NCBI GenBank assembly: GCA_029961685.1
Contig: JARWKL010000008.1
Coordinates: 38,264,144 to 38,328,143, forward strand
Direction of reading: 5' to 3'
DNA length: 64,000 bases
Origin: Aristolochia californica
Taxonomy: Eukaryota > Streptophyta > Magnoliopsida > Piperales > Aristolochiaceae
The notes under the pieces were generated by a model. That model was given only the letters and a program-made list of their open reading frames with translations. It had not been told where the DNA came from and did not search any database. Every line of letters starts with the position of its first letter. The first letter of the stretch is position 1. Shown in pieces: positions 1-10,395 of this stretch. A program made the position numbers and the translations under genes.

Positions 1-860
1 ACTCCACAATCGACCTATAATTGGTATAAAAGTTGATCTCCGTACCGACTCAACGTAAAACGTTAATTAGTTCCACAATTACCTACAATTGTTAGGGGAA
101 ATCAATAAATGCTTGAAGCAACCAGTGTGAAATCTCAATTTTTTCTTTAAAAATTGTCCCTCTTTAAAATGTTCCGGGAGAAATAGTTATATCAGTTCAA
201 TAGATTACCTGTTTACAACATAATCATGTCAAGCCATAAATTTTCGGAGTTATAATTTTTACCGGTTCAATTCACTACCTATTTATAACATTCGAGAATA
301 CACCCAGAGAATGTCATTTATTACCGTTAACAACAGCCACAGTCGATGGTTCAAAAGTGTTTTTTAAAAAAAACCCAGTAAAGTACCAGAAAGAAATGGC
401 GTGCATTCATATTCCAATCATTAATTATTTAAAAAATTTGACCCATCTCTGCAACTGCCCAGATTGAGTGAAGGAGAGTGGAAAAAGCCTATGGTGTTTG
501 TTTTATGTTTTTGTGTCTTCCCATTTGATATTTTCATTCTTTCGGCATATATGGATTTGTGATATTTTCCCATATTTTCCTCCGATCTTCTTCACTTTCT
601 TCACAGTGCATGATGATAATAACAGTAATAATGGGTTTGTTGTTCCAAAAAAAAGTCTTTCTTTTCACCAGCTAAGGGGAGGCTCTGTCTTCATGGAAGA
701 AGACACAGAAGCCTTGTTTTCCTCTCTCTGTTCCCTTCCCTCGTACTCCGAAAGGGAGGACATGGGTGGTCAAGAGGACAAGGTTTGCCACGTGTGGATG
801 TGATGAGGGAGAAGTCAACATGATCGAGACTTAAAGAGATCTGTTGAGATCTTAATCTTT
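1..860. other. Upstream region of the XTNX gene, no gene seen
   Basis: AT-rich sequence with no recognisable coding region. Two loosely similar stretches around 190-225 and 255-292 share a GTTCAAT..CTACCT/ACCTG..TTACAACAT pattern, possibly an old duplication. The open frame at 468-803 has no family features and I treat it as promoter or leader sequence of the gene that begins coding at 2753. Confidence 0.4.
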
Positions 861-1204
861 GTATTCTTCAGACAAGGACAAGTGCTCTACAGTTTGCTCA
901 CTGGGGAGGAAGAAGCTATTTCTGGGAGGATTTTTCTTTTGTTTTAGAGAAACTGGAAATTCAATTTACAGGGAGCAATACTTGGAAAAGGAGTATTTTT
1001 AGGGGAGAGGAGAGAGAGAGAGGACGGTGTTAAGGAAAGAGAGAAAAAAAAAGTCGAGCTTTTTGGAGGAGAATTCACTTTCTATCTCGGACCCATCCAA
1101 GGAAAACGGCATTTTCAAACTCTGTTTGGACGACTGTGGCCCACGAACCAGAGTCGAGAGCATTGAGCTTAAAGAAGAAAATGGTTGGTTGGAACAAATA
1201 AGAG

Positions 1205-1262
1205 AGCTTCAAAACAGAGAGAGGAGGGAGAGCGAGAGAGAGAAAGAGAGAGAGAGAGAGGG
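1205..1262 (+). repeat. GA-rich microsatellite in the XTNX leader
   Basis: Nearly pure purine (GA)n sequence, with a shorter GA run near 1008-1021. It lies just upstream of the proposed leader splice donor at 1311. GA tracts are common in plant 5' leaders and promoters, and the length of this one is likely to vary between alleles. Confidence 0.7.
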
Positions 1263-1311
1263 TTTTTGTTCACAGTTTAGTTGCAGAAGCTCCTCTGATT
1301 TGGAGACAGAG

Positions 1312-2681
1312 GTGCGTACTTTCACTTGCCTTTAATCGAAATCTCTGTTCCTCTGCATTTGGGAAAATGGGCTGCTGAGCAGTTGTCTGAAACCGTTCCT
1401 TGTCCTTGAGAGCGAGGTTGCCCCTGTGTATCTGTATAAAACAAAGAGATATTCCCCATTCTCTCGGACTTTTCGAAATCACTTTATTTCGAGTTTTCAA
1501 TCGTTTTAGAAATTTGGGCTGGCTAACTTTGATTCATTAAGTTGGTCCCGAAGATCCAAAAAGTTGTTTTTGAGTTTTTTCTGCTTTTGTTGTTTTGCGG
1601 ATGAATTTCTTGACTGAAGTTGAAATCGACCTTTTCAGCGACTAGTTTGTCGATTAGTATCCTTGTTTTGTCCATTTACATGGAGATCTCACTAGCTGGG
1701 CGTTTATCTTTTAGATATTTTGTTACCTTTTTCATGCCTTCTAGCGACTGTTTTATAGATTTAAAGCACAAAATTACTATGACTTTCAGTTCAGCAGCGG
1801 ATTCCTTGAGATCTAAAATGGCTCCAGATTTGTAGTTTTTGTTCTATAATATATTAAACGGATCATTTAAGTACTGATAGGAAGTTCTAGATCTGTAATA
1901 CATTTTAAGTCGAGTTTTCACGGGTTCCTTTTTGGGTTTGGTTTTTCTTTGTCTAAGATGATAGTCTTCCTTCGGAATATTTTCTTTCGTTCTTTCTTTA
2001 GGTGTGGAACATCTAAAAGGTATGGAATTTTAAGCTTTGAACTTTCAGAAGATGTCTAGTCGACTTTTGATGATAGCCTTTCTGTTGAAATTTCTTCGCC
2101 AAAGCCGGCAGTACCTTCGGATTTAGAACTTCCAATGTTGTCACTTTGCTTTTCGTGGTTTCACTCAAGAGAAAAGCTCTTCAGTAAACTGCAGTTGTTC
2201 CATATTTAATTTCTTCTATTTTCCTACAAGTATTGCTGGAGATGGCTGTGATTATATGAAGTCTATCTCTTATTGTCAACTCGAGAAATGTTGGATCTGT
2301 TTTCACAATTTGGAAGACGTGCTTGTCATTCAGTTCCAATTAGTGGTGACAAGCATGCTCCCCACACTGTCTATGGTATTGGAAGATGTGATGTCTCCTG
2401 TTTTTCATCTATTTGAATCCATTGTGAGCTGGGGGTTGAGATTGAAGATATTTAGCTTTCTTGATTCTTGAAACACTTCCTTTGGTTCTAATGAAGTTCA
2501 TACTCTCCATTCAATTGAGTTTCTTAGCTTTAGATTAGACCATGCAACCCAAAATCTAGTAATTTTTTTTTCTCGACTTTTCAAGCCTTATACTATATCT
2601 TCATCCAGTTTGATTTGTTTATCTTTCAAGTCTTCGTTCGGTATCTTTTTCCTGACAAATTTGCTTTCTTGCATTTTACAG
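1312..2681 (+). other. Probable 5'-UTR intron of the XTNX gene
   Basis: A good donor (AG|GTGCGT near 1311) and a pyrimidine-rich acceptor (TTGCATTTTACAG ending at 2681) would remove about 1.37 kb that has no coding character. The following exon starts at 2682, 71 nt before the main ATG. This is inferred from splice motifs only. Confidence 0.5.
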
Positions 2682-2699
2682 GGGTTCTCCACGTCTAGG

Positions 2700-2927
2700 A
2701 TGCATGGAAATTCTCATCTCTCAAAAGTGGGTAATCACATGAAGATAAAATTATGGAGCTTCAGCAAGAAAGCTCCAAGCTGGGGGCATTATCGGCAACA
2801 ACCTCAAGAAATCTTTCATCATCTTCTTCAGCCTTTCTCTCTGCTACTCAATCTCCTTTCTTCTCCCCAAGAACCCCAAAATCCATTGGATCTGAATCCA
2901 CCAGATTTGAGACCCCAAACACCTTGA
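2700..2927 (+). promoter_or_regulatory. Upstream ORF overlapping the XTNX start codon
   Basis: Two ATGs (2700 and 2739) lie in one frame between the proposed leader acceptor (2681) and the main ATG at 2753. Both read out of frame through the main start and stop at 2927, giving a 75-codon overlapping upstream ORF. Scanning ribosomes that use either ATG would miss the main start, so this arrangement should lower translation. The effect is inferred from position alone; the peptide matches no family I know. Confidence 0.45.
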
Positions 2928-5695
2928 ACAATTCTGTTTTAACAACTGCTGACAGGCGCAATTCGACCCCCTTGAGCATTCCATCATTATTATCTGCTCC
3001 TGCTTTTCAAAAACTAGTTGCAGATGATAAAGTTCTTGAAGAAATTTCTTCACCAAATGGTGTGTGCACCAGCACCTTGTCTAATTACAGCCAAAGGACA
3101 AGTAATGGTTATTCAGAGCGCCAAGAAAAAACAAAGAAATGGGAAAGAAGCCACTGGAGATCATTTGCTCGGAGTTCAGCTTCTGTGTCCTCCTCAAACA
3201 GGCCGAGGAGTTGCGACGTGTACATTGGTTTACATGGCCGTAAGCCTTCTTTACTTAGATTTGCTAACTGGCTTCGAGCTGAGTTAGAGCTTCAAGGCAT
3301 GAGTTGCTTTGCTGTTGATAGAGCTCGATGCAGAAATTCCCGAAGCCATGACGCTGTTGTAAGGGCTATGAATGGGGCTACTATTGGTATTATAGTCCTG
3401 ACAAAGAAGTCATTTGAGAATCCATATAGCATAGAAGAGATACGGAATTTCTTGGAGAAGAAGAATTTGGTCCCTATTTTCTTTGATGTGAGTCCTGGGG
3501 ATTGTTTGGCGAGAGACATAATTGAGAAGAGGGGTGAGTTGTGGGAGAAACATGGGGGTGAGCTGTGGATGTTATATGGTGGCTTGGAGAGAGAATGGAG
3601 AGATGCCATCAATGGTCTTCTTAGGGTGGATGAATGGAATCTTGAAGCACATAACGGTAATTGGAGAGATTGCATATTGAGAACTGTGGTAGTTCTTGCA
3701 ACAAGGTTAGGTAGGAGAAGTATAGTAGATAGGGTGAACAGGTGGGCAGATAGAGTGGCAAAAGAAGAATTCCCATTTCCTCGAAGTGAAAATTTCATTG
3801 GAAGGAAAAAAGAGCTTTCGGAGCTTGAGCTCATCCTTTTCGGTGATATAATTGGGAATGGGGAGAAAGAGTACTTTGAACTGAAAACTCGTCATCGGAG
3901 GAAGAGTTTGGTGATTGGCAGAAGTGAGAACAGTCGGGTGAAAGAAAGAGGGAAGGATAAAGAGAATAAAGGAAAAGATCCAGTGGTATGGAAGGAATCA
4001 GACAAAGAAATTGAAATGCAAAGAGTAGGGAGTCCACAGTGGCAATATCAGCCTCTAAGAAGGCATCTGAGGAAAAAGAGATCTAAGAAAATTCTCTACG
4101 GGAAGGGAATTGCTTGTGTAAATGGGGATTCTGGCATTGGCAAGACAGAACTATTACTGGAATTTGCTTACAGGTTCTCACAAAGATACAAGATGATTTT
4201 GTGGGTGGGTGGGGAAAGCAGGTATATTCGGCAAAATTTTCTCAACTTAAGGTCATGTTTGGAAGTTGATTTGAGTGTTGAGAACCAGTCTCCAGGGAAA
4301 AGTAGGGTAAGAAGCTTTGAAGAGAGAGAAGAAGAAGCCATATTGAGAGTGAAAAAAGAGCTCATGAGAGATATTCCTTTCTTGGTCATTATTGATAACT
4401 TGGAAAGTGAAAAAGACTGGTGGGACCAGAAATTGGTCATGGATCTCCTCCCCCGATTTGGTGGTGTGACCCATTTTATCATTTCCACTCGTCTTCCTCG
4501 GGTGATGAATCTTGAGCCTTTGAAGCTCTCATATCTATCAGGACTTGAGGCTATGTCTCTGATGAAAGGCAGATTCAAAGAGTACTCAATTGTGGAAGTC
4601 GATGCTTTAAGAGTTATAGAAGAGAAACTTGGTAGGCTCACATTAGGTCTTGCTATCGTGGGATCGATCCTATCTGAGCTTCCAATAAACCCAAGTAGGC
4701 TTTTAGACACCATTAACAGAATGCCTTTGCGAGACATGTCCTGGAGTGGGAGGGAAGTCTCCACAGTGAGGAAACTCACTTTCCTAATGCAGCTTTTAGA
4801 TGTTTGTTTCTCCATATTTGATCATGCTGAAGGTCCTCGGAGTTTGGCAACAAGAATGGTGCAGGTAAGTGGATGGTTTGCTCCGTCTGCTGTTCCAATG
4901 TCCTTGTTGGCCCTTGCAGCTCATAAACTCCCCGAGAAGCGCCGAAAATCCCGATTGTGGAAAATCTGCCTACGTGCCATAACATGTGGCTTTACTAAAT
5001 CTTACATTAAGAGGTCTGAAGCTGAAGCAGCATCCATGTTGATAAGGTTTGGGATTGCAAGGAGCAGCACAAAGCAAGGGAATATTCATTTTCATGAAAT
5101 TGTGAAGCTGTATGCACAAAAGAGAGGGGCTGCAGGGGTCCCTCATGCTATGATTCAGGCAATTAGTCTCCGTGGATCTATTCCACAGCATTTGGATCAT
5201 TTATGGGCAGCATGCTTCTTGCTGCTTGGATTTGGTTCTGACCCATTATTGGTAGAACTGAAGGTACCTGACCTCTTACTCTTTGTAAACAGAGTAGTGC
5301 TCCCCCTTGCTATTCATTCCTTTATCACATATTCTCGCTGCACCCCAGCATTAGAGCTTCTCCGGTTGTGCACTAATGCCTTGGAAGCTTCAGAGGAACC
5401 TCTTGTTTCCCAAGTTGAAAAGTTGCTTCACAGATCTCTTTGTTGGAGATCTGTACCGACTAATGCACAATTGAATCCATACTTGTGGCAAGAACTTGCA
5501 CTAATGAGAGCCAGTGTGTTGGAAACAAGAGCCAAGTTGATGCTTAGAGGAGGAGAATATGATTTAGGAGACAATCTTATAAGAAGCGCTATCTTTATTA
5601 GAATTTCAATTTGTGGGGAGAGTCACCCTGACACAGTCTCTGCTCAACAGATTTTGGGGAAGATTACTAGGCTTCTCACAACTGTTCAAGGTTGA
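2753..5695 (+). CDS. XTNX/TNP-type TIR-NB protein (non-canonical NLR-like)
   Basis: A 980-residue protein in one open frame. A Ser-rich N-terminal extension (about 1-150) precedes a TIR domain (about 153-300, beginning SCDVYIGLHG). In the usual SxxC-L-x-E-L helix it reads NPYSIEEIRNF, so Glu229 sits where TIR NADases carry the catalytic Glu. An NB-ARC-like ATPase follows: P-loop GDSGIGKTE at 458-466, Walker B FLVIIDN with Asp548, and an RNBS-B-like HFIISTR. There is no LRR. The C-terminus is helical and ends in a TPR-like segment (GESHPDTVSAQQILGKI). This X-TIR-NB-X layout and length match Arabidopsis At4g23440 and At5g56220, the XTNX/TNP group, which is conserved across land plants and distinct from LRR-bearing NLRs. 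The role is probably TIR enzymatic or signalling, but the family is poorly understood. The start was chosen for its family-like Ser-rich N-terminus. Confidence 0.92.
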   Translation: MELQQESSKLGALSATTSRNLSSSSSAFLSATQSPFFSPRTPKSIGSESTRFETPNTLNNSVLTTADRRNSTPLSIPSLLSAPAFQKLVADDKVLEEISSPNGVCTSTLSNYSQRTSNGYSERQEKTKKWERSHWRSFARSSASVSSSNRPRSCDVYIGLHGRKPSLLRFANWLRAELELQGMSCFAVDRARCRNSRSHDAVVRAMNGATIGIIVLTKKSFENPYSIEEIRNFLEKKNLVPIFFDVSPGDCLARDIIEKRGELWEKHGGELWMLYGGLEREWRDAINGLLRVDEWNLEAHNGNWRDCILRTVVVLATRLGRRSIVDRVNRWADRVAKEEFPFPRSENFIGRKKELSELELILFGDIIGNGEKEYFELKTRHRRKSLVIGRSENSRVKERGKDKENKGKDPVVWKESDKEIEMQRVGSPQWQYQPLRRHLRKKRSKKILYGKGIACVNGDSGIGKTELLLEFAYRFSQRYKMILWVGGESRYIRQNFLNLRSCLEVDLSVENQSPGKSRVRSFEEREEEAILRVKKELMRDIPFLVIIDNLESEKDWWDQKLVMDLLPRFGGVTHFIISTRLPRVMNLEPLKLSYLSGLEAMSLMKGRFKEYSIVEVDALRVIEEKLGRLTLGLAIVGSILSELPINPSRLLDTINRMPLRDMSWSGREVSTVRKLTFLMQLLDVCFSIFDHAEGPRSLATRMVQVSGWFAPSAVPMSLLALAAHKLPEKRRKSRLWKICLRAITCGFTKSYIKRSEAEAASMLIRFGIARSSTKQGNIHFHEIVKLYAQKRGAAGVPHAMIQAISLRGSIPQHLDHLWAACFLLLGFGSDPLLVELKVPDLLLFVNRVVLPLAIHSFITYSRCTPALELLRLCTNALEASEEPLVSQVEKLLHRSLCWRSVPTNAQLNPYLWQELALMRASVLETRAKLMLRGGEYDLGDNLIRSAIFIRISICGESHPDTVSAQQILGKITRLLTTVQG

Positions 5696-6581
5696 TGGAT
5701 TTTAACACTGCCACCATGTATTCCTTTTATGGTGTCTTCATGTTCACAACACAAAGCTGAAACCATGAATAAGCCAGTCGTCAGTGACTTGTAAGAAAAT
5801 TTTCACAAAGAACTAATTTTCATATGAAAATTTGCTTTCCCTTCTCTCTTCTCTGTAACATTTTTTGGCCAATTCTAGCGGTGCCACCTTTCATTATTTT
5901 CATTCTATAAATGCAACATATGTTTTTTCTTTTTGATCTTCCATTTTTGTGCCATTCTAGGTCATGTATAGATGGAAACATTATTATCATGGAAAACTTC
6001 AGAGGCTGCTTCCACTGGCCTTGCATTTGAAGCACTTACTCTGGATTTTGACTGTGAACTTAACATATCACAACTGGAAAAAGTAAATACAGTAAAGTAA
6101 TTGAATATCAATAATGAGAAGAAGACCAGCAAAAAGGGGTTGCAGTAAAGTCCCCATTTTTTAGTAGTACACAGAGATTGAAGTTCAACCACCTTCAGTC
6201 AAAAGAAGATTTAGGGTGCATTCAAGACTTCTGAAACTTCTTTTGGTTTTGAAAATTACATGATATGTATTGGTGTATCATATCAGATTTTAAGCTTCCC
6301 AATGTTACCATCCAATGCACAAACATAGTTTTGAAAGAATTTGAGAGCTTCCTATAATCTGAGTTGAGAGTAAAAATGTGAAATATTATCTTCTTTTGCT
6401 TTCAAAAGAAGCTATCTACATGGCTGGAAAGGGTCTCACATGCTCCAACTGCCTGTTCTTTAAAGAACTCTTTTTAGTGGGTTTTTAAAACTTCTAAATC
6501 ATCCAGTTGGAAATCAGCAATTACCTTTCACATTGGACGATCCTTATTTTTATTGTCTACGTTTGAAAAAGATCCCAACGT
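5696..6581. other. 3' flank of the XTNX gene
   Basis: AT-rich 3'-UTR and spacer between the XTNX stop codon and the tRNA gene. The short open frames on the minus strand have no family features. I see no further gene here. Confidence 0.5.
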
Positions 6582-6665
6582 GTCAGGATGGCCGAGTGGT
6601 CTAAGGCGCCAGACTCAAGTTCTGGTCTTCGTGAGAGGGCGTGGGTTCAAATCCCACTTCTGACA
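6582..6665 (+). tRNA. trnL-CAA: tRNA-Leu (anticodon CAA)
   Basis: An 84-nt class II tRNA. The acceptor arm pairs GTCAGGA with TTCTGAC plus discriminator A. The D arm carries an A-box-like TGGCCGAGTGG. The anticodon stem CCAGA/TCTGG encloses the loop CTCAAGT, giving anticodon CAA. A long variable arm is followed by a T arm with GGGTTCAAATCCC (B box). No intron is present, and no CCA is encoded, as expected for a nuclear gene. A T-run shortly downstream can serve as the Pol III terminator. It decodes UUG. Confidence 0.97.
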
Positions 6666-8315
6666 ATTAAATTTGTTTTTGTTAGTCCCAAATTATTAAA
6701 TGAAATCCATTTTTTTATTTTTATTTTTCATCTAAAATTTAAAATTAGTTAATATTTTTATAAATATTTGACCTGTAATTACATGAATTTTTATATTGCA
6801 CCCTCATACTAATTCAACTGATAATAAAACCTAGGAACAAGTCAGAAAAGTTCATTTTCCAATTTTATTTTTAAAACATTAATTAATCATTAGAAAATTA
6901 AAATTAAAATTAAAATTTATTGGAAACCCTAAGCCTAATTTTGGCTTTTTAAATTTGAATTATTATTCTTTTTCACTTCAATTATGTTATGTACAACATT
7001 TATGGCACACTTGTATCAACTTATTTGTAGGCTACTTTTTGTATAAGAGTAATCACTATCCAAGTTTATACCCACTATCAATGAAATAAAGTGACTTATA
7101 CCAAGTATGTATATACCCAATATCTATGAAATAAAATGGAAAACTCGTATACATCTTTCTCTATTGTTTTTTCGATGCATCGACAATGAGTGGAGTTAGA
7201 AATGTTAATTAACTGAGAGATTGAGTGTGTCATCATAAGAAAATAAAACGACAATTTGAAAAAAATTATATCAAAATATAATTTTCTTTAGATTTGTTTT
7301 TTTGTGCCCGCGTCTTCATTATTTTGGTTTATTTTTCTCATTGTTTCCTATTAGAATTATAAGAAACGTACTTTTCTAATTCTTGTTAATTTTTAACAGC
7401 CTTGCGTGAAAATTTTTCCATGTCATAAAAATCGGCTTAAACACACAAAAAAAAAAAAAAAAAAAAAATCGTAGTTTTTGTTGGCATAAAACTACCCTAA
7501 TCGGCGTAATTGATTTATGGCCTCAACTACCCAATAAAAATTTGTAGTTGAATACACAACTGTATAAATTTATGGAAGAATGTCCTTGTGGAATACCTAC
7601 ACCTACTACTACTACTAGTAGTGTACAATGACCATACAATACTAACTACCCCATCAATCTTTCATAAAGAAATAAAAAACTGTACAAAATTAAATAGAAT
7701 TTATTGTGGCCTATAAATAGTTTCTATTAATGTGGAGTAATTGTTGAATGTGTAGTTGAACTTCAATTTTTCCCTAGAAAACAAGAATTGAATGTTAATA
7801 GGCCCAGGGGGGTGGGTGAGGGTAAGTAAACCAAAAGAATAGTGATAATATTTTTGTTTCTAATAATAGGGATTTTTTAATTTTTTTTTATAAAACTAAT
7901 GAATTTTAAATATTATTTTTTATATTTTTTGACAGTTAACTATATATTGGTACAAAATGGCATAATTCAATTGGCTCAACCACTCGACCTGTCTAATTAT
8001 AAAAAAATATATAATTAACCAATATTTATTGAATTTAATAAAAGTTAAAAGATATTGCTCAATCCTTTTTACTTTGTCCCCACCTCCCAACCCCCAGACT
8101 CCCCTGTTTCATATTTTGATGTTGCACGGTTAGGAGTGGTAATTTTATCGATGTATTTGAGTATTTATTTATTTATTATGTATATGGAATAAAAATCATC
8201 TCCCGATTATTATTTTATCCATCTATCACTTATTAATAGAACAAATATGGGTAATATTTATACCATATTTATTACTTGATTAATCAAAATTATAGAATAA
8301 AATTTTATACATCAT
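6666..8315. other. AT-rich intergenic sequence
   Basis: No coding region recognised. It holds a run of about 20 A near 7448-7467, a short CTA/TAG triplet repeat near 7604-7620, and long AT-rich tracts. No terminal repeats or tRNA-like sequences are obvious. Confidence 0.5.
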
Positions 8316-8317
8316 TT

Positions 8318-8796
8318 GCAGCAAGCTAGGAGTTCATACTGTTTTCTCACCCCCAGTTTGAGGAGAGTGTTGGAAGATAGGGCCCAAACCCACACGAACA
8401 AAGAAGACCCATATATCCAAGTATATTAGAAGATGGGCCCAAGCCCATAAGACCAAAGAAGACCTATGCAACCAAGAGATATAGAAGACGGGCTCAAGGC
8501 CCACAAATCAAAGAGAAGGCCCATATGCCCACATACAATGATGGCAGGATGGTAAATAAAGATTCATCTCATAGATATAACATTAATGTAATTAAGTTAA
8601 AGTTCCAAGGTTAAAACCCTAAACCTTAAGTTCAGGGGTATTATTGTAATACAATAATTTCATTAATCTATAAATAGAGCTTCAAGGGAAGGGTTAAGAA
8701 ATCGAGTCCATAACCCTTCTTCCTCCAGTTTTCTTCCAATGGGTTTCTCTCCTTCTTCTCTATGAACTAAATTCATAGAGTCCTGCAAATCAACGG
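8318..8796 (+). mobile_element. Ty1-copia 3' end: RNase H tail, polypurine tract and 3' LTR remnant
   Basis: A short frame reading SKLGVHTVFSPPV then stop resembles the C-terminus of copia RNase H. A purine-rich tract and then TGTTGGAAGATAGG follow, the LTR start at 8368. The LTR has a TATA-like TCTATAAATAGAG near 8670. Over about 340 bp it resembles, in reverse orientation, the solo LTR at 37221-37649, for example in the repeated GAAGATGGGCCCAAGCCCA motifs and the TATA region. The 3' border is uncertain because I could not find a matching CA end with a target duplication. Confidence 0.55.
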
Positions 8797-10395
8797 TGGC
8801 CTTCGAAACTAACGGGTCCAAGACATCCAGGGGTACTACCATCAAAATTGAGTTTAAACCAAGAGAGGAGCTTTCGATTCAATGACTTCCTTATTCTAAG
8901 GGGATACCTGGCCAGTTAGCTTCCAATTGTAACGGAGGAGACCTTCCTGAAGGCTATCAAGCAAGGGAAGATAGCTGATCCAAAGTGTAATAGAGTTGCA
9001 AATTGAATTAATAATAGTCTCAATAGAGTTTGTAGAACCACGAAATCACCCCTCCTTTCCAACTAGAGTCCCCAAAGGATGTACTATGGCAGCTTGAGAG
9101 AAGGATCTTGCACCAAGATTATACAACTCCATGAGATCATTTGGCATACAAAGACTTAAACTTGATCTTCTTCAAGAAACGAGTCCAAATCCACCAGGAG
9201 GAAGTAGAGGGGAGTAGGAGGTTTAGGGACTTCCATACCTCAGCTCCTTAGGTTGTCCATGATCACGATCTTATTTCGAATTGCACACAAGAGAAAAAAT
9301 TGTATTTCCAACCGCCAAGTGAGCTTCCAAGTGATGCTCACAGCATGTCGTGGGACACAGGTTAGTCCGAGTGTTGTGATATATGTTGAGGTCACAAGTT
9401 CGAGACCTACCAGGACTAAATGCATACTTTTTCTTCTTGTTTCATTTTGTTAGTACCACATTGTTAAAAGTAATAAGGCTTCTTAGGTCAAATGCAGATA
9501 CCCACCAGTTATCCTTGAGTTCATGTGCCACGCACATATGCATGCGTACGAGGCTCTCATGCTCGGGCATGCACGTGGTTCCTCAAGGCATGCATCGACA
9601 CCAGATTTAATTTGTGTTTATTAAAGTGTTCTTTAAAGTTTTGTGAGTTTGCATCATTATATGTCAAACACTACCTTGACCTTGATTCATCTCTGAGAAC
9701 CAGTTTGCCATGAACGAGTGGTTCATAACCAATCCACCAGTACTCGCAGAATGCAGTGGAGTTCCCCTTCCCTACATAAAATCTTACTTCTTTAGCAAAT
9801 TTTGACAAAGGAAGGAAGAGGGCACGCCTTGAGGGGGAGAGCTTCCCCTCGTTCCTCCACTTATCTCTTTAATGGATCTGACTCCTAGCCCACCCAATCT
9901 CTTCTTTTGGCAAATGGCTTTCCTGTTTCGAGGTGATGCTTAAACTCATCGTCCGCCCATCCTCAGAGAAATCTCTTCTCCATGGGGGTTGGGCGGGGGA
10001 TGAAGGAAATAAATAATTCGGAATACCAACAAGAATTGAAGGGAACGAGCTTACCAGATTTCATGGGGAGCCACCCTTTCCATGTTGATAATCTCCTCTT
10101 AAGTTTCTCCACCACAAGGTTCCAGAGGGTTTTCTCTGAGATTTGTTCAGATACATTTGAAGGGCTTTTGCTGTTTTCTTAAATTTAATGGAATTGATCC
10201 CCCCAGCAAGGCGACTGCGTGAGAAAAAATATAACATTGACCAACAGCATGATTCATTTACAAGAGGCACTAATATAAGGAAGAAGTTGCATTTCCACAT
10301 AAATAAACTTGTTCAGACAGATGGGTTTGAATTTTGCTTGGATGGCAGAATGTCATGTACAGACTACAGATAGACAAGGCAAGAGGATTACAGGG
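8797..10395. other. Intergenic sequence and 3' flank of the UBC gene
   Basis: The unit between the LTR remnant and the UBC stop codon has only short, family-free open frames on both strands. A retroelement origin for parts of 8870-9240 and 9700-10100 is possible, but I recognise no domain. The last few hundred bases should contain the 3'-UTR of the minus-strand UBC gene. Confidence 0.35.

Noticed and set aside
468..803. 111-residue open frame upstream of the XTNX gene
   Set aside because: No family features, and it lies in the promoter/leader region.
3292..3834. 180-residue minus-strand frame inside the XTNX gene
   Set aside because: It is antisense to the TIR region, and its composition is explained by the coding strand.
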